A DNA stretch of 55,426 nt from Flavobacteriales bacterium UBA3364 (GCA_002360495.1 DEQO01000021.1:1-55426), one strand, 5' to 3'; shown: positions 33,844 to 41,551, counted from the first letter of the stretch. Made by a program: numbers and translations. Notes: a model not told the origin generated them from the sequence alone.

Positions 33844-34727
33844 TGCGCTTCTGTTTTGAACCAGACCTTCAGTTCGGCCTTTGCTTCCAGCCGCTGGTGG
33901 AGCTTCTCGATATCGCTGCCGAAAAGGCTTACGACGTTGCAAACGGAGAATTCCCCCTGTACCTGAGAAACACTGAGCATGCAGACCGGTATTTCCCGGA
34001 TACTCTCGCCGATGCGCTGGATCTCGACCACCTGCAATTGTTCGTTGGTCTGCAGATCCATGTTGGTACCGCCATTGATCAGAACGGTCTTGGGATATCC
34101 TTTCTTGTTCCGGGTTTCTACCTGTACGATGCGGAAGTCGTGGTCCAGGTTCTTGACCATCCAGTTACTGACCCTCCGTCCGCACTGCTTCATTAGTTCA
34201 TCATACGCTCCTCCGGGGCTGTTGCTCTTGATGGGCACCTTGAAATTCTCGGCACTGATACTGGTATTGTGCGCTACATCAAGCAACTCCAATGTGAATA
34301 ACACCTGTATGTAAGTGTAGTTCACGGTCTTCGTTTCGCCGGTGATCAGATTCTTGTACGGCTCATCCTGCTGCTTGGCCTGCACGCTGGTCAGTTTCCC
34401 GATAAGCAACTTATCCGCGCCATCGACCACGTACTGGTCCGCGGTCTTGCCTCCTGCATAGTCGCTGGTCTTCTGGCGCTCGCGTTCCTGCTTGGTGGCG
34501 TCGGCATGCACGTTGGAAACCACCTGGAACTGCTTTGTGCGCTGCAATACACGTGTGATCAGATCAGTGAGCTGTTGGGCGACCGCGACATTCTCGGGCT
34601 GGGTGTTGGGTGCCGTTACCGGCTCCACCGCAATGACCATCTGCGGCTTCTTTTCCTGGGCAAGGATGCTGTTCGGGGCAAGGAGCGCAAAGAACAAGGC
34701 GAGAGGAACAAGAGCGCTGGTGTTCAT
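33840..34727 (-). CDS. CsgG/FlgO-like secreted protein, first gene of the operon
   Basis: 295 residues with a signal peptide ending NSILAQ. The domain resembles CsgG/FlgO-type proteins: QMVIAVEPVTAPN, then AQQLTDLITRVLQRTKQFQVV, the TADQYVVDGADKLLIGKLTS strand-helix segment and YTYIQVLFTLELLDVAHNTSI. It lacks the lipobox and obvious transmembrane hairpins of curli CsgG, so it may be a periplasmic ring component rather than a pore. The promoter (TTG-N19-TACATTTG) lies 38 nt upstream, and the stop overlaps the LPP20-like start. The family call rests on fold pattern and neighbours. Confidence 0.65.
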   Translation of the reverse strand: MNTSALVPLALFFALLAPNSILAQEKKPQMVIAVEPVTAPNTQPENVAVAQQLTDLITRVLQRTKQFQVVSNVHADATKQERERQKTSDYAGGKTADQYVVDGADKLLIGKLTSVQAKQQDEPYKNLITGETKTVNYTYIQVLFTLELLDVAHNTSISAENFKVPIKSNSPGGAYDELMKQCGRRVSNWMVKNLDHDFRIVQVETRNKKGYPKTVLINGGTNMDLQTNEQLQVVEIQRIGESIREIPVCMLSVSQVQGEFSVCNVVSLFGSDIEKLHQRLEAKAELKVWFKTEAQ

Positions 34728-34765
34728 GGCAGGTGGTGTGGTGGTTCGAGAGGAAGGGCTCTATC

Positions 34766-34795
34766 CAAATGTATCGGTTGCCGGGATCCTCGCAA
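34766..34795 (-). promoter_or_regulatory. Complete Bacteroidetes-type promoter of the CsgG-like operon
   Basis: On the minus strand, TTG (34795-34793), a 19-nt spacer and TACATTTG (34773-34766) match the TTG-N19-TAnnTTTG consensus of Bacteroidetes housekeeping promoters. The box ends 38 nt before the ATG at 34727. Confidence 0.65.
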
Positions 34796-34855
34796 ATACG
34801 GGGCCGCTGTTATCAAATGCCGGAAGGACGCTGCTTACAGCCTTCCCTGGTCCCG

Positions 34856-35287
34856 CTATTCGACCATGGCGTCATACTCGACGGTGATCATCCGCATCGT
34901 GATCCCGTTCTTGATGTTGAACGTCTCCTTGATATGGGCCTTGCGCTCATCCTCCCCATAGAAGATCTTCTCTACGCGGCGGCCGTCCTTCTTTCCGTTG
35001 ACATAAAGGTCCAGTTCGAAGATCGCATTGACAGCGCTGCTCTTGATGCTGCTGCGCTTCACATTATGGGTGCTCACCTTCACCCAGGCTTTCAAGGTGA
35101 AGTCCTGGTCCGCATAGATCACCGCTCGTTCCGAGCCCTCGGCCCCCTTCAGGTCCACCATGATATCCGTTCCGTTCTTCGTTCGCTCTTTCTCGGTGAC
35201 GGTCAAGTTCGAGATACGGAGGATGGTCTGTGCATCCGCAACGGAGAGGGAAAGGGCCAGCATGGCGGCGGCGATGGAACGGCTCAT
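34856..35287 (-). CDS. Small secreted protein of unknown function
   Basis: 143 residues with a signal peptide ending SVADAQ. The mature part is beta-rich and charged (ILRISNLTVTEKERTKNG, AVIYADQDFTLKAWVKV, AIFELDLYVNGKKDG), suggesting one Ig-like or jelly-roll unit. No family recognised. It precedes the CsgG-like operon on the same strand, but a 128-nt gap with its own promoter separates them, so it is probably expressed independently. A TAACTTGC box lies 31 nt upstream, identical to the one before the AddA-like gene. Confidence 0.6.
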   Translation of the reverse strand: MSRSIAAAMLALSLSVADAQTILRISNLTVTEKERTKNGTDIMVDLKGAEGSERAVIYADQDFTLKAWVKVSTHNVKRSSIKSSAVNAIFELDLYVNGKKDGRRVEKIFYGEDERKAHIKETFNIKNGITMRMITVEYDAMVE

Positions 35288-35318
35288 GGGTTTGGTCTTT
35301 ATTTTGCAGTCGACGATA

Positions 35319-35326
35319 GCAAGTTA
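35319..35326 (-). promoter_or_regulatory. Putative -7 box of the 34856-35287 gene
   Basis: TAACTTGC on the minus strand, 31 nt before the ATG at 35287. Confidence 0.3.
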
Positions 35327-35361
35327 CGTACCGGATCGACACACCCTGAAAACCTGATACC

Positions 35362-35754
35362 ATGACCATCAATACCCGTTCCATGCTGCTTGGGGCTTCC
35401 CTGGTGGCGGCCTTGTTCCTGGGCTACAGCTTCCGGCCTACGCCTGCGGCAAGTGATTACTCGTACCGACAGTTCTCCACCATCGAGAGCGTAGTACCCG
35501 GTGGCCTCGGCCGTTCCCGTGTGATCATCAGTGACCAAAGCGATCAGGAGGTGGGTAAGGACCTCCTGAACTTCTACAGCCTGGTGGGCATCAACTTCAA
35601 GAACGTCGCCAGCAACGATCGGCTGATCGTGGAGACGATCAATGAGTTCAACTCCACCGGGTGGGAACTGCACACCGTGACCACGGGCGTGCAAAGCGGC
35701 GAGAAGGGCGGCGGCATCTTCATCACACGCTACCTGTTCCGCAAGCCGCTATAA
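35362..35754 (+). CDS. Small exported DUF4177-like protein
   Basis: 130 residues with an N-terminal hydrophobic segment (MLLGASLVAALFLGYSF) serving as signal or anchor. The mature part starts with a strand (YSYRQFSTIESV) and ends with IVETINEFNSTGWELHTV and FITRYLFRKPL. An N..N..GWEL turn followed by a final strand is typical of DUF4177-type small proteins. It is divergent from the 35287 gene with 74 nt between starts; TATTTTGC at 35300-35307 may be its promoter box. Confidence 0.65.
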   Translation: MTINTRSMLLGASLVAALFLGYSFRPTPAASDYSYRQFSTIESVVPGGLGRSRVIISDQSDQEVGKDLLNFYSLVGINFKNVASNDRLIVETINEFNSTGWELHTVTTGVQSGEKGGGIFITRYLFRKPL

Positions 35755-35878
35755 CGCGCCCGGCCGGGGCTGCTGTTCGATCGCGATCGGATGGCCGTTC
35801 CTGCACGGATGAACCGTCCCCTTCCATTCGTTACATTGTTCGGTCAGCATAACTGATCCACCCCCGTTGTCCCGAGCC

Positions 35879-36961
35879 ATGAACACCGCCCTTCCATACC
35901 CAATGGAACGAGTGATGGCCGGTCTGCTCGGCTATTGCATGGCGACCATCGCCGGAATGGCGCAGATGGATTGCATTCAACGTTACGACGACGCGAAAGC
36001 CCTCTTCGACAACGGCGAGCGCAAGGTCTGTATACAGGTCCTCGACACGGCCCTGAATCGCTGTGCCAAGGACCGAGATGTGTATGGCCGCATGCTCTAC
36101 CTGAAGTCCCTGGCCGAGGCAGGTGAGGATTCACTGGATCGCATGCGGCGAGATCTGGAACGCTTGTACCGCAGTGACCGGCATTTTGTGATCAAGGCGT
36201 ACGATCCATTGATCAAGGGTAGGACCGGCGAGGCCGAGCTCTACGGAGCCTGGGAGAATTTGCACACCGATCTGCGCAAGGACCTCGGCCGGTGGCGGGC
36301 TGGCGTATCGGTCTCGTTCTCTTCCACCATCATCAGGACCACAACGGACCGGAAAGTACTCGCAAGCGATGAGGAGATGGACTATGGTACTTCGATCGGT
36401 TGGGATGCCGGAGGTACGATGGAATGGGAAATCATTCCCAATCTAGCGTTGACGGCGTCAGCGGGATATGGCGTCACCGGTTTCGAGGCAACGAACGGCC
36501 CCATCACGTACAAGGAGAATATGACACGGGTCCCGATGTCCGTTGGCGTGAAGAAGTGTTTTTGGCTGGACCGATCGGCCTTTGTTCCTTTCGCGCGGAT
36601 CAACGGTGGTTTCGGTTGGTTATTGCGCGACGAAGCGCAGATCGAACGCGTCGATGGACAGGACACGCGCTACCTGCGATCGATCAATATGGATCGCCTT
36701 GCAGAGCGGAGGCAGGACCAGTTCTGGCTGGAAGGTGCGCTCGGCGTTTCTCGTAAAGCGGGCCATACAGTGCTCTCGGCGGAAGTGGCCTACGATCATG
36801 CGCTCACGACCCTCACCCTGGACAGCGCACCGTACACCAACGCCGAATTGCTGGCCGATTATTACTACGTGGACAATACACTGTTCATGCATGCAGTGGT
36901 CTTGCGTATTACTGCCCAGTACGTCCTGGACTACCACAACAAGAACCGCATCCACCCATGA
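35879..36961 (+). CDS. Predicted outer-membrane beta-barrel protein with helical N-domain
   Basis: About 360 residues with a signal peptide ending ATIAGMA. Residues up to about 135 are helical and TPR-like with three Cys (CIQRYDDAKALFDNGERKV, RCAKDRDVYGRMLYLK). The rest alternates strands with aromatic ends (WRAGVSVSFSSTIIR, ALTASAGYGVTGF, FARINGGFGWLL, DQFWLEGALGVSRK, final LRITAQYVLDYHN), as expected for a small outer-membrane barrel. The start is uncertain: 35867, 35879 and 35903 are in frame and all keep the signal peptide. The stop overlaps the following lipoprotein gene (ATGA). Confidence 0.65.
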   Translation: MNTALPYPMERVMAGLLGYCMATIAGMAQMDCIQRYDDAKALFDNGERKVCIQVLDTALNRCAKDRDVYGRMLYLKSLAEAGEDSLDRMRRDLERLYRSDRHFVIKAYDPLIKGRTGEAELYGAWENLHTDLRKDLGRWRAGVSVSFSSTIIRTTTDRKVLASDEEMDYGTSIGWDAGGTMEWEIIPNLALTASAGYGVTGFEATNGPITYKENMTRVPMSVGVKKCFWLDRSAFVPFARINGGFGWLLRDEAQIERVDGQDTRYLRSINMDRLAERRQDQFWLEGALGVSRKAGHTVLSAEVAYDHALTTLTLDSAPYTNAELLADYYYVDNTLFMHAVVLRITAQYVLDYHNKNRIHP

Positions 36962-38250
36962 GAACGAGTATGAATGCTCTCGGCATGGCGCTGATCATCC
37001 TGTTGTCCGTATCGTGCCGGAAGGAGGAGCCTGTTCAGGAGATGCCGGTTTCGGACGTCAAGGCCCACCCCATTTACACCGTTCATGTGAAGCGGTTGCC
37101 CCAAGGTGGATACCTGTTGCAGTGCGTCGATGACCCGACGTACCGCCGCCTCGACTTCGCGCAACTCATGAGCGCGGATGGCGAGCTACTTCAAAGGATC
37201 GATTACGCACCCATCAGGGCGGCGTATAGCACCGATCTTGACAAGGAGTTCTATATTACTGACATCGTACCGATGGGTCCTGACCGGTACGCAGTGATCG
37301 GCTTCGGCATTGAGGTCACGGATACTGGTTATCCTACCGATCTGGTCATTCATCAAGTGAACACCAACGGTGAGCAAGTGGCGGAGATAATTGAGCGCCC
37401 GCTGGGCTCAATTGGGATAACCGAGCACGAGTCATTCCTGTATCCTACCTACAAGGAAAGGGCTATCGGGGTTAGCACGCCCAATGGTGATCTGGTGGTT
37501 GCGCTGAACATGGGCCTATACAGCGGTCCTGGCACTCATGTTTTGAAGCTCTATCGGTTTCCATTGTCCGGCCCGCCCAGCACCGAAAGGGCTATCTCGT
37601 TCACGGGGCCTTACGATACACAAGGAAGTTTCATGTGGTCGATACAGCCAAGTACGACGGAACCCGACAAGGTGCTTCTGCTCCAATCGGACTATTACCT
37701 CTTCAATACCTTACGTAAACTGGCGTTCACGCCTACGGCGATCATCGAAGAGGAAGTTGATCGGCCCAGCTTCCCATTTGTGTTTCGTCCCTACGTGTTC
37801 CTTCAGGATGTGGATGGTACCTACGCCTTTGGCGGCAATAGGGTCGATTGGGGGCAGGTACTCAGCGGCTTTTTCCCGCAGATCCAACAAGGCGCCTGTG
37901 AAAGCGCGTTGTACCAGCAATATCAATTTCCTCCGGGCTATGGGAACGCGCCGTTCCAATGTTATGCCGGTGCATTCTGGAACGGCAAATTGGCCCTGCT
38001 CACCAGCGCCTACGAAGCTGGTGTGATCCAGCCGTATTTCCCGGGCGATCGCGAAAGCGATCTTGGATTGATGTTCATCTCCCCGGAGGACAACACGGTA
38101 ACGGACTACCGGACCCTTATTCCTGGCCAGGGAATGCGCGGGATCGCCCTGTTCAACGACGGTGGTCAACTGGTCGTCATAGGGACCAATTACCCGTACG
38201 AGAATACCAGCCTGCACCACACGTTCTTCATGCGGGTGAAGAATGGTTAG
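36958..38250 (+). CDS. Lipoprotein of unknown function, coupled to the beta-barrel gene
   Basis: 430 residues with a lipoprotein signal peptide ending LLSVS and Cys20, followed by RKEEPVQE, acidic enough for a surface-export signal. The mature part appears to be all beta with repeated strand pairs resembling a propeller (TVHVKRLPQGGYLLQCVD, DRYAVIGFGIEV, GDLVVALNMGLYSG, GMRGIALFNDGGQLVVIGT). No family recognised. The ATGA overlap with the barrel gene suggests that the two function together, for example as barrel and surface lipoprotein cap. Codon use is less GC-rich than that of its neighbours by eye. Confidence 0.65.
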   Translation: MRTSMNALGMALIILLSVSCRKEEPVQEMPVSDVKAHPIYTVHVKRLPQGGYLLQCVDDPTYRRLDFAQLMSADGELLQRIDYAPIRAAYSTDLDKEFYITDIVPMGPDRYAVIGFGIEVTDTGYPTDLVIHQVNTNGEQVAEIIERPLGSIGITEHESFLYPTYKERAIGVSTPNGDLVVALNMGLYSGPGTHVLKLYRFPLSGPPSTERAISFTGPYDTQGSFMWSIQPSTTEPDKVLLLQSDYYLFNTLRKLAFTPTAIIEEEVDRPSFPFVFRPYVFLQDVDGTYAFGGNRVDWGQVLSGFFPQIQQGACESALYQQYQFPPGYGNAPFQCYAGAFWNGKLALLTSAYEAGVIQPYFPGDRESDLGLMFISPEDNTVTDYRTLIPGQGMRGIALFNDGGQLVVIGTNYPYENTSLHHTFFMRVKNG

Positions 38251-38264
38251 GGTCCACCCCGACT

Positions 38265-38969
38265 TTACCGGATCTCGGAAAGGGCAGCGATATACTTGGT
38301 CACGTACGCATCCACCTGCTTCGCTTTGTATTGCATTACGAACCTCGGATGCTCGAGCGCCACGATCCGATCGAACAGTCCTAGCCGCTCGTTCAACTTG
38401 GTGAAGTACGCCGCGTTCTTCCCGGTGCCGATGCAGAAGACCACATCGGTCCGCATGCCGCAGGCCACGAGCGTTCCCAACCAGTTCTCAACGAACGGCG
38501 TCACGGCTTTCTCCAGGGCGTTATCGTCGTAGTAGTTCAGGTTGATGTCCTTGCCTTGCGGACCCTGCTTCACGAAACCCAAGGGGCAAATGGCATGCAC
38601 ATAAACGTTGCGATAGAACTTCCCGGGTCCACCTGCAGCGCGGATCATCCTGTAGAAGAAGTCGCTGCTGGGTTCGTGCGTGCGCAGGCCATGGACAGGA
38701 ATGCCCAAGTCGTTTTCGCAGCGCTTGGTATCCGTAAAGGATAGTCCGGTGCTGCCTGCACCCAACCTGCCCGGGTTGATGCCGAGCATCAACACGCGCT
38801 CGTTGTGGTCGTCGAAGTACATGTGATGGAACCGGGTGACGATCCGTCGCACTTCGTCAGCGTTCTCCCCATTGAACGGGTCGAGAACGCCAACGCCTTT
38901 TGGTAGGGACACATCCTTCAGCGAAAAGGAGAGCACATGCTCGAGGAGGCGGTCGGCGAGTCGGTTCAT
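38265..38969 (-). CDS. SMUG2-type uracil-DNA glycosylase family protein (DUF4918-like)
   Basis: 234 residues of the uracil-DNA glycosylase superfamily. The catalytic-loop motif reads MLGINPGRLGAGSTGLSFTD, and the second motif is ALEHPRFVMQYK near the C-terminus. A central VHAICPLGFV matches the family. Uracil or oxidised-pyrimidine excision from DNA is expected. Its ATG overlaps the arsC stop (ATGA), placing it at the end of the arsenic operon, an unusual partner; arsenic stress can cause oxidative DNA damage, but a functional link is only inferred. Confidence 0.82.
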   Translation of the reverse strand: MNRLADRLLEHVLSFSLKDVSLPKGVGVLDPFNGENADEVRRIVTRFHHMYFDDHNERVLMLGINPGRLGAGSTGLSFTDTKRCENDLGIPVHGLRTHEPSSDFFYRMIRAAGGPGKFYRNVYVHAICPLGFVKQGPQGKDINLNYYDDNALEKAVTPFVENWLGTLVACGMRTDVVFCIGTGKNAAYFTKLNERLGLFDRIVALEHPRFVMQYKAKQVDAYVTKYIAALSEIR

Positions 38970-39376
38970 GCGCGCTGTGCCGCGAATTGCCGGCAGTAGA
39001 CCTTGATCTCGTCGCGCGTGTTGCGGAAAGCGCTCATCACCTCGGCTTCGGATCCCTTCGCCTTGGCCGGGTCCGGGAAGTCGTGGTGGTGTTGCATCGC
39101 TTGGGCAGGGAAGAATGGGCAGGCCTCTCTCGCATTGTCGCACACCGTGATCACATGGTCGAAGATGATCTGACGGTACTCATCCACATTGTTTGAGGTG
39201 TGATGGCTGATGTCGATGCCGTCCTCTTCCATCACCGCGATGGCACGGTGGTCGACGCCGTGGGTCTCGATGCCCGCGCTGAATACTTCGACGTCGTGGC
39301 CAAGCAACGATCGCAGGTAGCCGTGGGCCATCTGGCTGCGGCAACTGTTGCCGGTGCAGAGGACGAGGATCTTCAT
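38966..39376 (-). CDS. arsC: Arsenate reductase, low-molecular-weight phosphatase type
   Basis: 136 residues. The phosphatase loop CTGNSCRS gives Cys7 and Arg13, with Cys12 inside the loop; further Cys residues lie at VITVCDNAREACPFF, as in thioredoxin-coupled ArsC, which uses three cysteines in a relay. The aspartate is in FPDPAKAKG. It reduces arsenate to arsenite in the cytoplasm. The gene is coupled by ATGA overlaps to the methyltransferase upstream and the SMUG2 gene downstream. Confidence 0.9.
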   Translation of the reverse strand: MKILVLCTGNSCRSQMAHGYLRSLLGHDVEVFSAGIETHGVDHRAIAVMEEDGIDISHHTSNNVDEYRQIIFDHVITVCDNAREACPFFPAQAMQHHHDFPDPAKAKGSEAEVMSAFRNTRDEIKVYCRQFAAQRA

Positions 39377-40008
39377 GGGTTCTTGCGGAAGGCGCAGAAG
39401 AGGAAGTTCTGTACGGTGTTGAAGGGCGTGACATGGTCCGTGGTGAAGCATTTGATGCGGGAACAGATGCGTTGGAGGCGCGCCACCATCTCCGCTTCGC
39501 TGTAACGCTTCACGGCGATGCCGCTGCATTGCTCAGGACCGTTCTCGCTGAAAGTGCCGAGGATGAGCAGCCCGCCGGGCCGTAGGTACTCCGCTACACG
39601 CAAAAGGTAGCTTGTCACGGCATCGTCCGTGGTGAGGAAGTGGAAGACGGCGCGATCGTGCCATACATCGAAAAGAGCGTCCGTGACGAAGGAGGTGGCG
39701 TCGTCCTCTATCCACCGCACCTCCTGGGCCCGCGCGCCGAGGCGCTTCCGGGCTTTCCGTAACGCGCCTCCACTGATGTCCAGGACGGTGATGTTGCCGT
39801 AGCCCCGGCCCAACAAGTGGTCCACCAGAAGGCTGTCGCCACCGCCCACATCGATGAGGCTCGCCTGCTTCGGCACCTGGTATTCCTCCAAGAGCGAGAG
39901 CGACACCCCCGGTATGGCCTGGTACCAGCTCACCTCTTGTGGACCTTTGCGCTCATAGATGCTCTCCCAATGCCGCTTGGCGTCGAAGGGTGCTGGTGTG
40001 ATGGTCAT
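39373..40008 (-). CDS. Class I SAM-dependent methyltransferase in the arsenic operon
   Basis: 211 residues. A Rossmann methyltransferase with motif I SLIDVGGGDSLLVDHLL, an acidic VLDISGGALRKARK, the DD in WIEDDATSF and motif IV-like DVWHDRAVFHFLTT. The N-terminal WESIYERKGPQEVSWYQ is typical of a Bacteroidetes family often found by metalloid-resistance genes (from memory). The substrate is unknown; it lacks the three conserved cysteines of ArsM, so direct arsenite methylation is unlikely, but methylation of a thiol or a downstream arsenical is possible. It follows the 41-residue ORF by 22 nt and overlaps arsC (ATGA). Confidence 0.8.
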   Translation of the reverse strand: MTITPAPFDAKRHWESIYERKGPQEVSWYQAIPGVSLSLLEEYQVPKQASLIDVGGGDSLLVDHLLGRGYGNITVLDISGGALRKARKRLGARAQEVRWIEDDATSFVTDALFDVWHDRAVFHFLTTDDAVTSYLLRVAEYLRPGGLLILGTFSENGPEQCSGIAVKRYSEAEMVARLQRICSRIKCFTTDHVTPFNTVQNFLFCAFRKNP

Positions 40009-40030
40009 CGTTCGGGGTTCTTGGTGGCGC

Positions 40031-40156
40031 TTATACAAGCAACCAGATGATGTTGATCGCACAGAACTTGGGGTCGAAGCCGAAGAGTACTTGCAGCACG
40101 ATAACAGCGGATGTTATCACGATCGGCTTGCGGTGTTGGCGGACGAAGGACCACAT
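40031..40156 (-). CDS. 41-residue putative membrane peptide in the arsenic operon
   Basis: An ATG at 40156 (2 nt after the arsM stop) opens a 41-codon ORF ending TAA at 40031. A short basic start (MWSFVRQHRKP) is followed by two hydrophobic stretches, IVITSAVIVLQVLFGF and CAINIIWLLV, split by DPKF. The third codon positions are G/C-rich as in neighbours, and it fills exactly the gap between two operon genes, so it is probably real. A one- or two-pass inner-membrane peptide with one Cys is predicted. Function unknown; a role in passing arsenicals across the membrane would be speculation. Confidence 0.6.
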   Translation of the reverse strand: MWSFVRQHRKPIVITSAVIVLQVLFGFDPKFCAINIIWLLV

Positions 40157-40158
40157 GA

Positions 40159-41097
40159 TCAGCAACAGGTGCTACCGACCCCACAACCGCACGTCTCCCC
40201 CGTGGCGAGTTCCACCTTTTCGGTGCCTTCGGCGTTCGGTGCGCAACAGGCCGTGGCCCTTCCATTCTCCTTCGCCGGCGCGGCCTTTGGACCAGGCTTC
40301 CTGGCTGAGACGGTGATGCTGAACGTACCCGCATGGCTTGCCTTGTAAGCACGGATCTCTTCCTCGTTGATGTACTTCGATAGGATATCCTCGGGAATGA
40401 TGATCGCTTTGCGCTTCTGTACCGTCACCTGTTCGAAGCCGAGGTCATGGATGATGCCGAGGTATTCGTTCTCTTGCATGGCGCCACTTACACAGCCCGC
40501 GTACATCTCGGCGCTTTCCCGCAACCGATCGGGGATCTCACCGCGCAATACGACATCGCTGATGCTGAAATGTCCTCCGGGTTTCAGTACGCGAAGAACT
40601 TCGCTGAGGGCTTTGCGCTTGTCCGGTACCAGGTTCAGCACGCAATTGCTCACCACAACGTCCACGATGTTGCTGGTCAAGGGTAGCGCTTCGATATCGC
40701 CTTGCCGGAACTCCACGTTCTGGTACCCCAGCTTGGTCGCGTTCGTCTTCGCCTTGGCTATCATCTCGGGAGTGAAGTCCACGCCGATCACACGACCGTC
40801 CTCACCGGTCTCCGCTCTGGCCACGAAGCAGTCGTTGCCAGCGCCCGAACCGAGGTCGAGCACCGTGTCGCCGGGTTTGATGCCGGCGAACTGTGTGGGC
40901 AGGCCGCAGCCGAGGCCGAGGTCCGCATCGGGGTCATAGCCTTTCATGCCCGAGTAGTCATCCGTCATGATGTTGTAGACCTCGGTGCTACATCCACCTG
41001 AGCCGCAGCAAGCGCTCGAATTGGTTGATCTGTCCTGTTGTGCGATCTCGGCGTATTTCTGCCGGACCATGTCCTTGGTTTCGGTCGGGTTCGTCAT
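40159..41097 (-). CDS. arsM: Arsenite S-adenosylmethionine methyltransferase
   Basis: 312 residues. The N-terminal Cys motif CCGSGGCS, the VLDLGSGAGNDCFVA SAM site, VSNCVLNLVPDK and YAGCVSGAM supply the cysteines that bind As(III) in ArsM enzymes. The enzyme methylates arsenite to mono-, di- and trimethyl species. The C-terminus carries an extra tail with AACCAP-like and CGCGVGSTCC motifs (RATACCAPNAEG, then ETCGCGVGSTCC), which may bind arsenite. The start at 41097 is preferred over an upstream one at 41136, which would overlap arsR. Confidence 0.92.
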   Translation of the reverse strand: MTNPTETKDMVRQKYAEIAQQDRSTNSSACCGSGGCSTEVYNIMTDDYSGMKGYDPDADLGLGCGLPTQFAGIKPGDTVLDLGSGAGNDCFVARAETGEDGRVIGVDFTPEMIAKAKTNATKLGYQNVEFRQGDIEALPLTSNIVDVVVSNCVLNLVPDKRKALSEVLRVLKPGGHFSISDVVLRGEIPDRLRESAEMYAGCVSGAMQENEYLGIIHDLGFEQVTVQKRKAIIIPEDILSKYINEEEIRAYKASHAGTFSITVSARKPGPKAAPAKENGRATACCAPNAEGTEKVELATGETCGCGVGSTCC

Positions 41098-41138
41098 GTT
41101 GGTGGTTTTTCGTCGGAGCGCGGACTTGCCGCCCATGG

Positions 41139-41471
41139 TCAGCAGCAGTCCCTTCCGATGGGTTTGTATGTGTTGAAAAGGATGATGAATGCGGCCTGCG
41201 CCTTGGCCCAGGTCTTCGGTTCGATGCAGTAACAGACACTGGTCCCCTCAACGGTCCCGGTTATCAGGCCGGCATCCTTCAATTCACGCAGGTGCTGGCT
41301 GATGGTGGCTTGCGCAAGGCCGAGTTCCTCCACCAAACTTCCGCAGATACACGTGTTCTGCTTCAGCATCACCTGGAGGATGGCTATGCGCGCCGGATGG
41401 CCCAGCACCTTGGCCCAATGGGCGAGCTGGTTCTGGCGATCGGTGAAGAGTTGTGTCTTGGTGACGCCCAT
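41139..41471 (-). CDS. arsR: ArsR/SmtB family arsenic-responsive repressor
   Basis: 110 residues with a winged helix: LGHPARIAILQVML, then LGLAQATISQHLRELKDAGLI as the DNA-recognition region. Candidate As(III) ligands are in TCICGSL and the C-terminal CYC and DCC motifs. It should repress its own operon by binding near the TATTATTG box 17 nt upstream and release when cysteines bind arsenite. First gene of the operon through SMUG2. Confidence 0.9.
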   Translation of the reverse strand: MGVTKTQLFTDRQNQLAHWAKVLGHPARIAILQVMLKQNTCICGSLVEELGLAQATISQHLRELKDAGLITGTVEGTSVCYCIEPKTWAKAQAAFIILFNTYKPIGRDCC

Positions 41472-41484
41472 GATCTCCTAATAG

Positions 41485-41500
41485 ATCGCAATAATACGAT
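41485..41500 (-). promoter_or_regulatory. ArsR operator overlapping the arsR -7 box
   Basis: On the minus strand ATCGTATTATTGCGAT contains the promoter box TATTATTG (41496-41489) inside an inverted repeat ATCGTA-TTAT-TGCGAT with one mismatch. It starts 17 nt upstream of the arsR ATG. A repressor dimer here would block RNA polymerase. Confidence 0.55.
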
Positions 41501-41536
41501 GATAAGAACCATCGGGATATAACGATGGTCCTTATT
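41501..41536 (-). terminator. Imperfect inverted repeat between the LptF/LptG-type permease gene and arsR
   Basis: GATAAGAACCATCG (41501-41514) and CGATGGTCCTTATT (41523-41536) are inverted repeats with 12 of 14 positions matching and an 8-nt loop. It lies 15 nt after the permease stop and directly upstream of the arsR operator. It could terminate the permease transcript or serve as a second regulator site. Confidence 0.45.
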
Positions 41537-41551
41537 CTTGGAAAGCAAGGG

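Noticed and set aside
35778..35789. Palindrome CGATCGCGATCG downstream of the DUF4177-like gene
   Set aside because: Too short and loop-less to act as a hairpin; no T-run. Not enough to call a terminator or protein site.
37389..37413. Inverted repeat AATTGAGC...GCTCAATT inside the lipoprotein gene
   Set aside because: Lies within a coding region, with no sign of regulatory position; probably chance.
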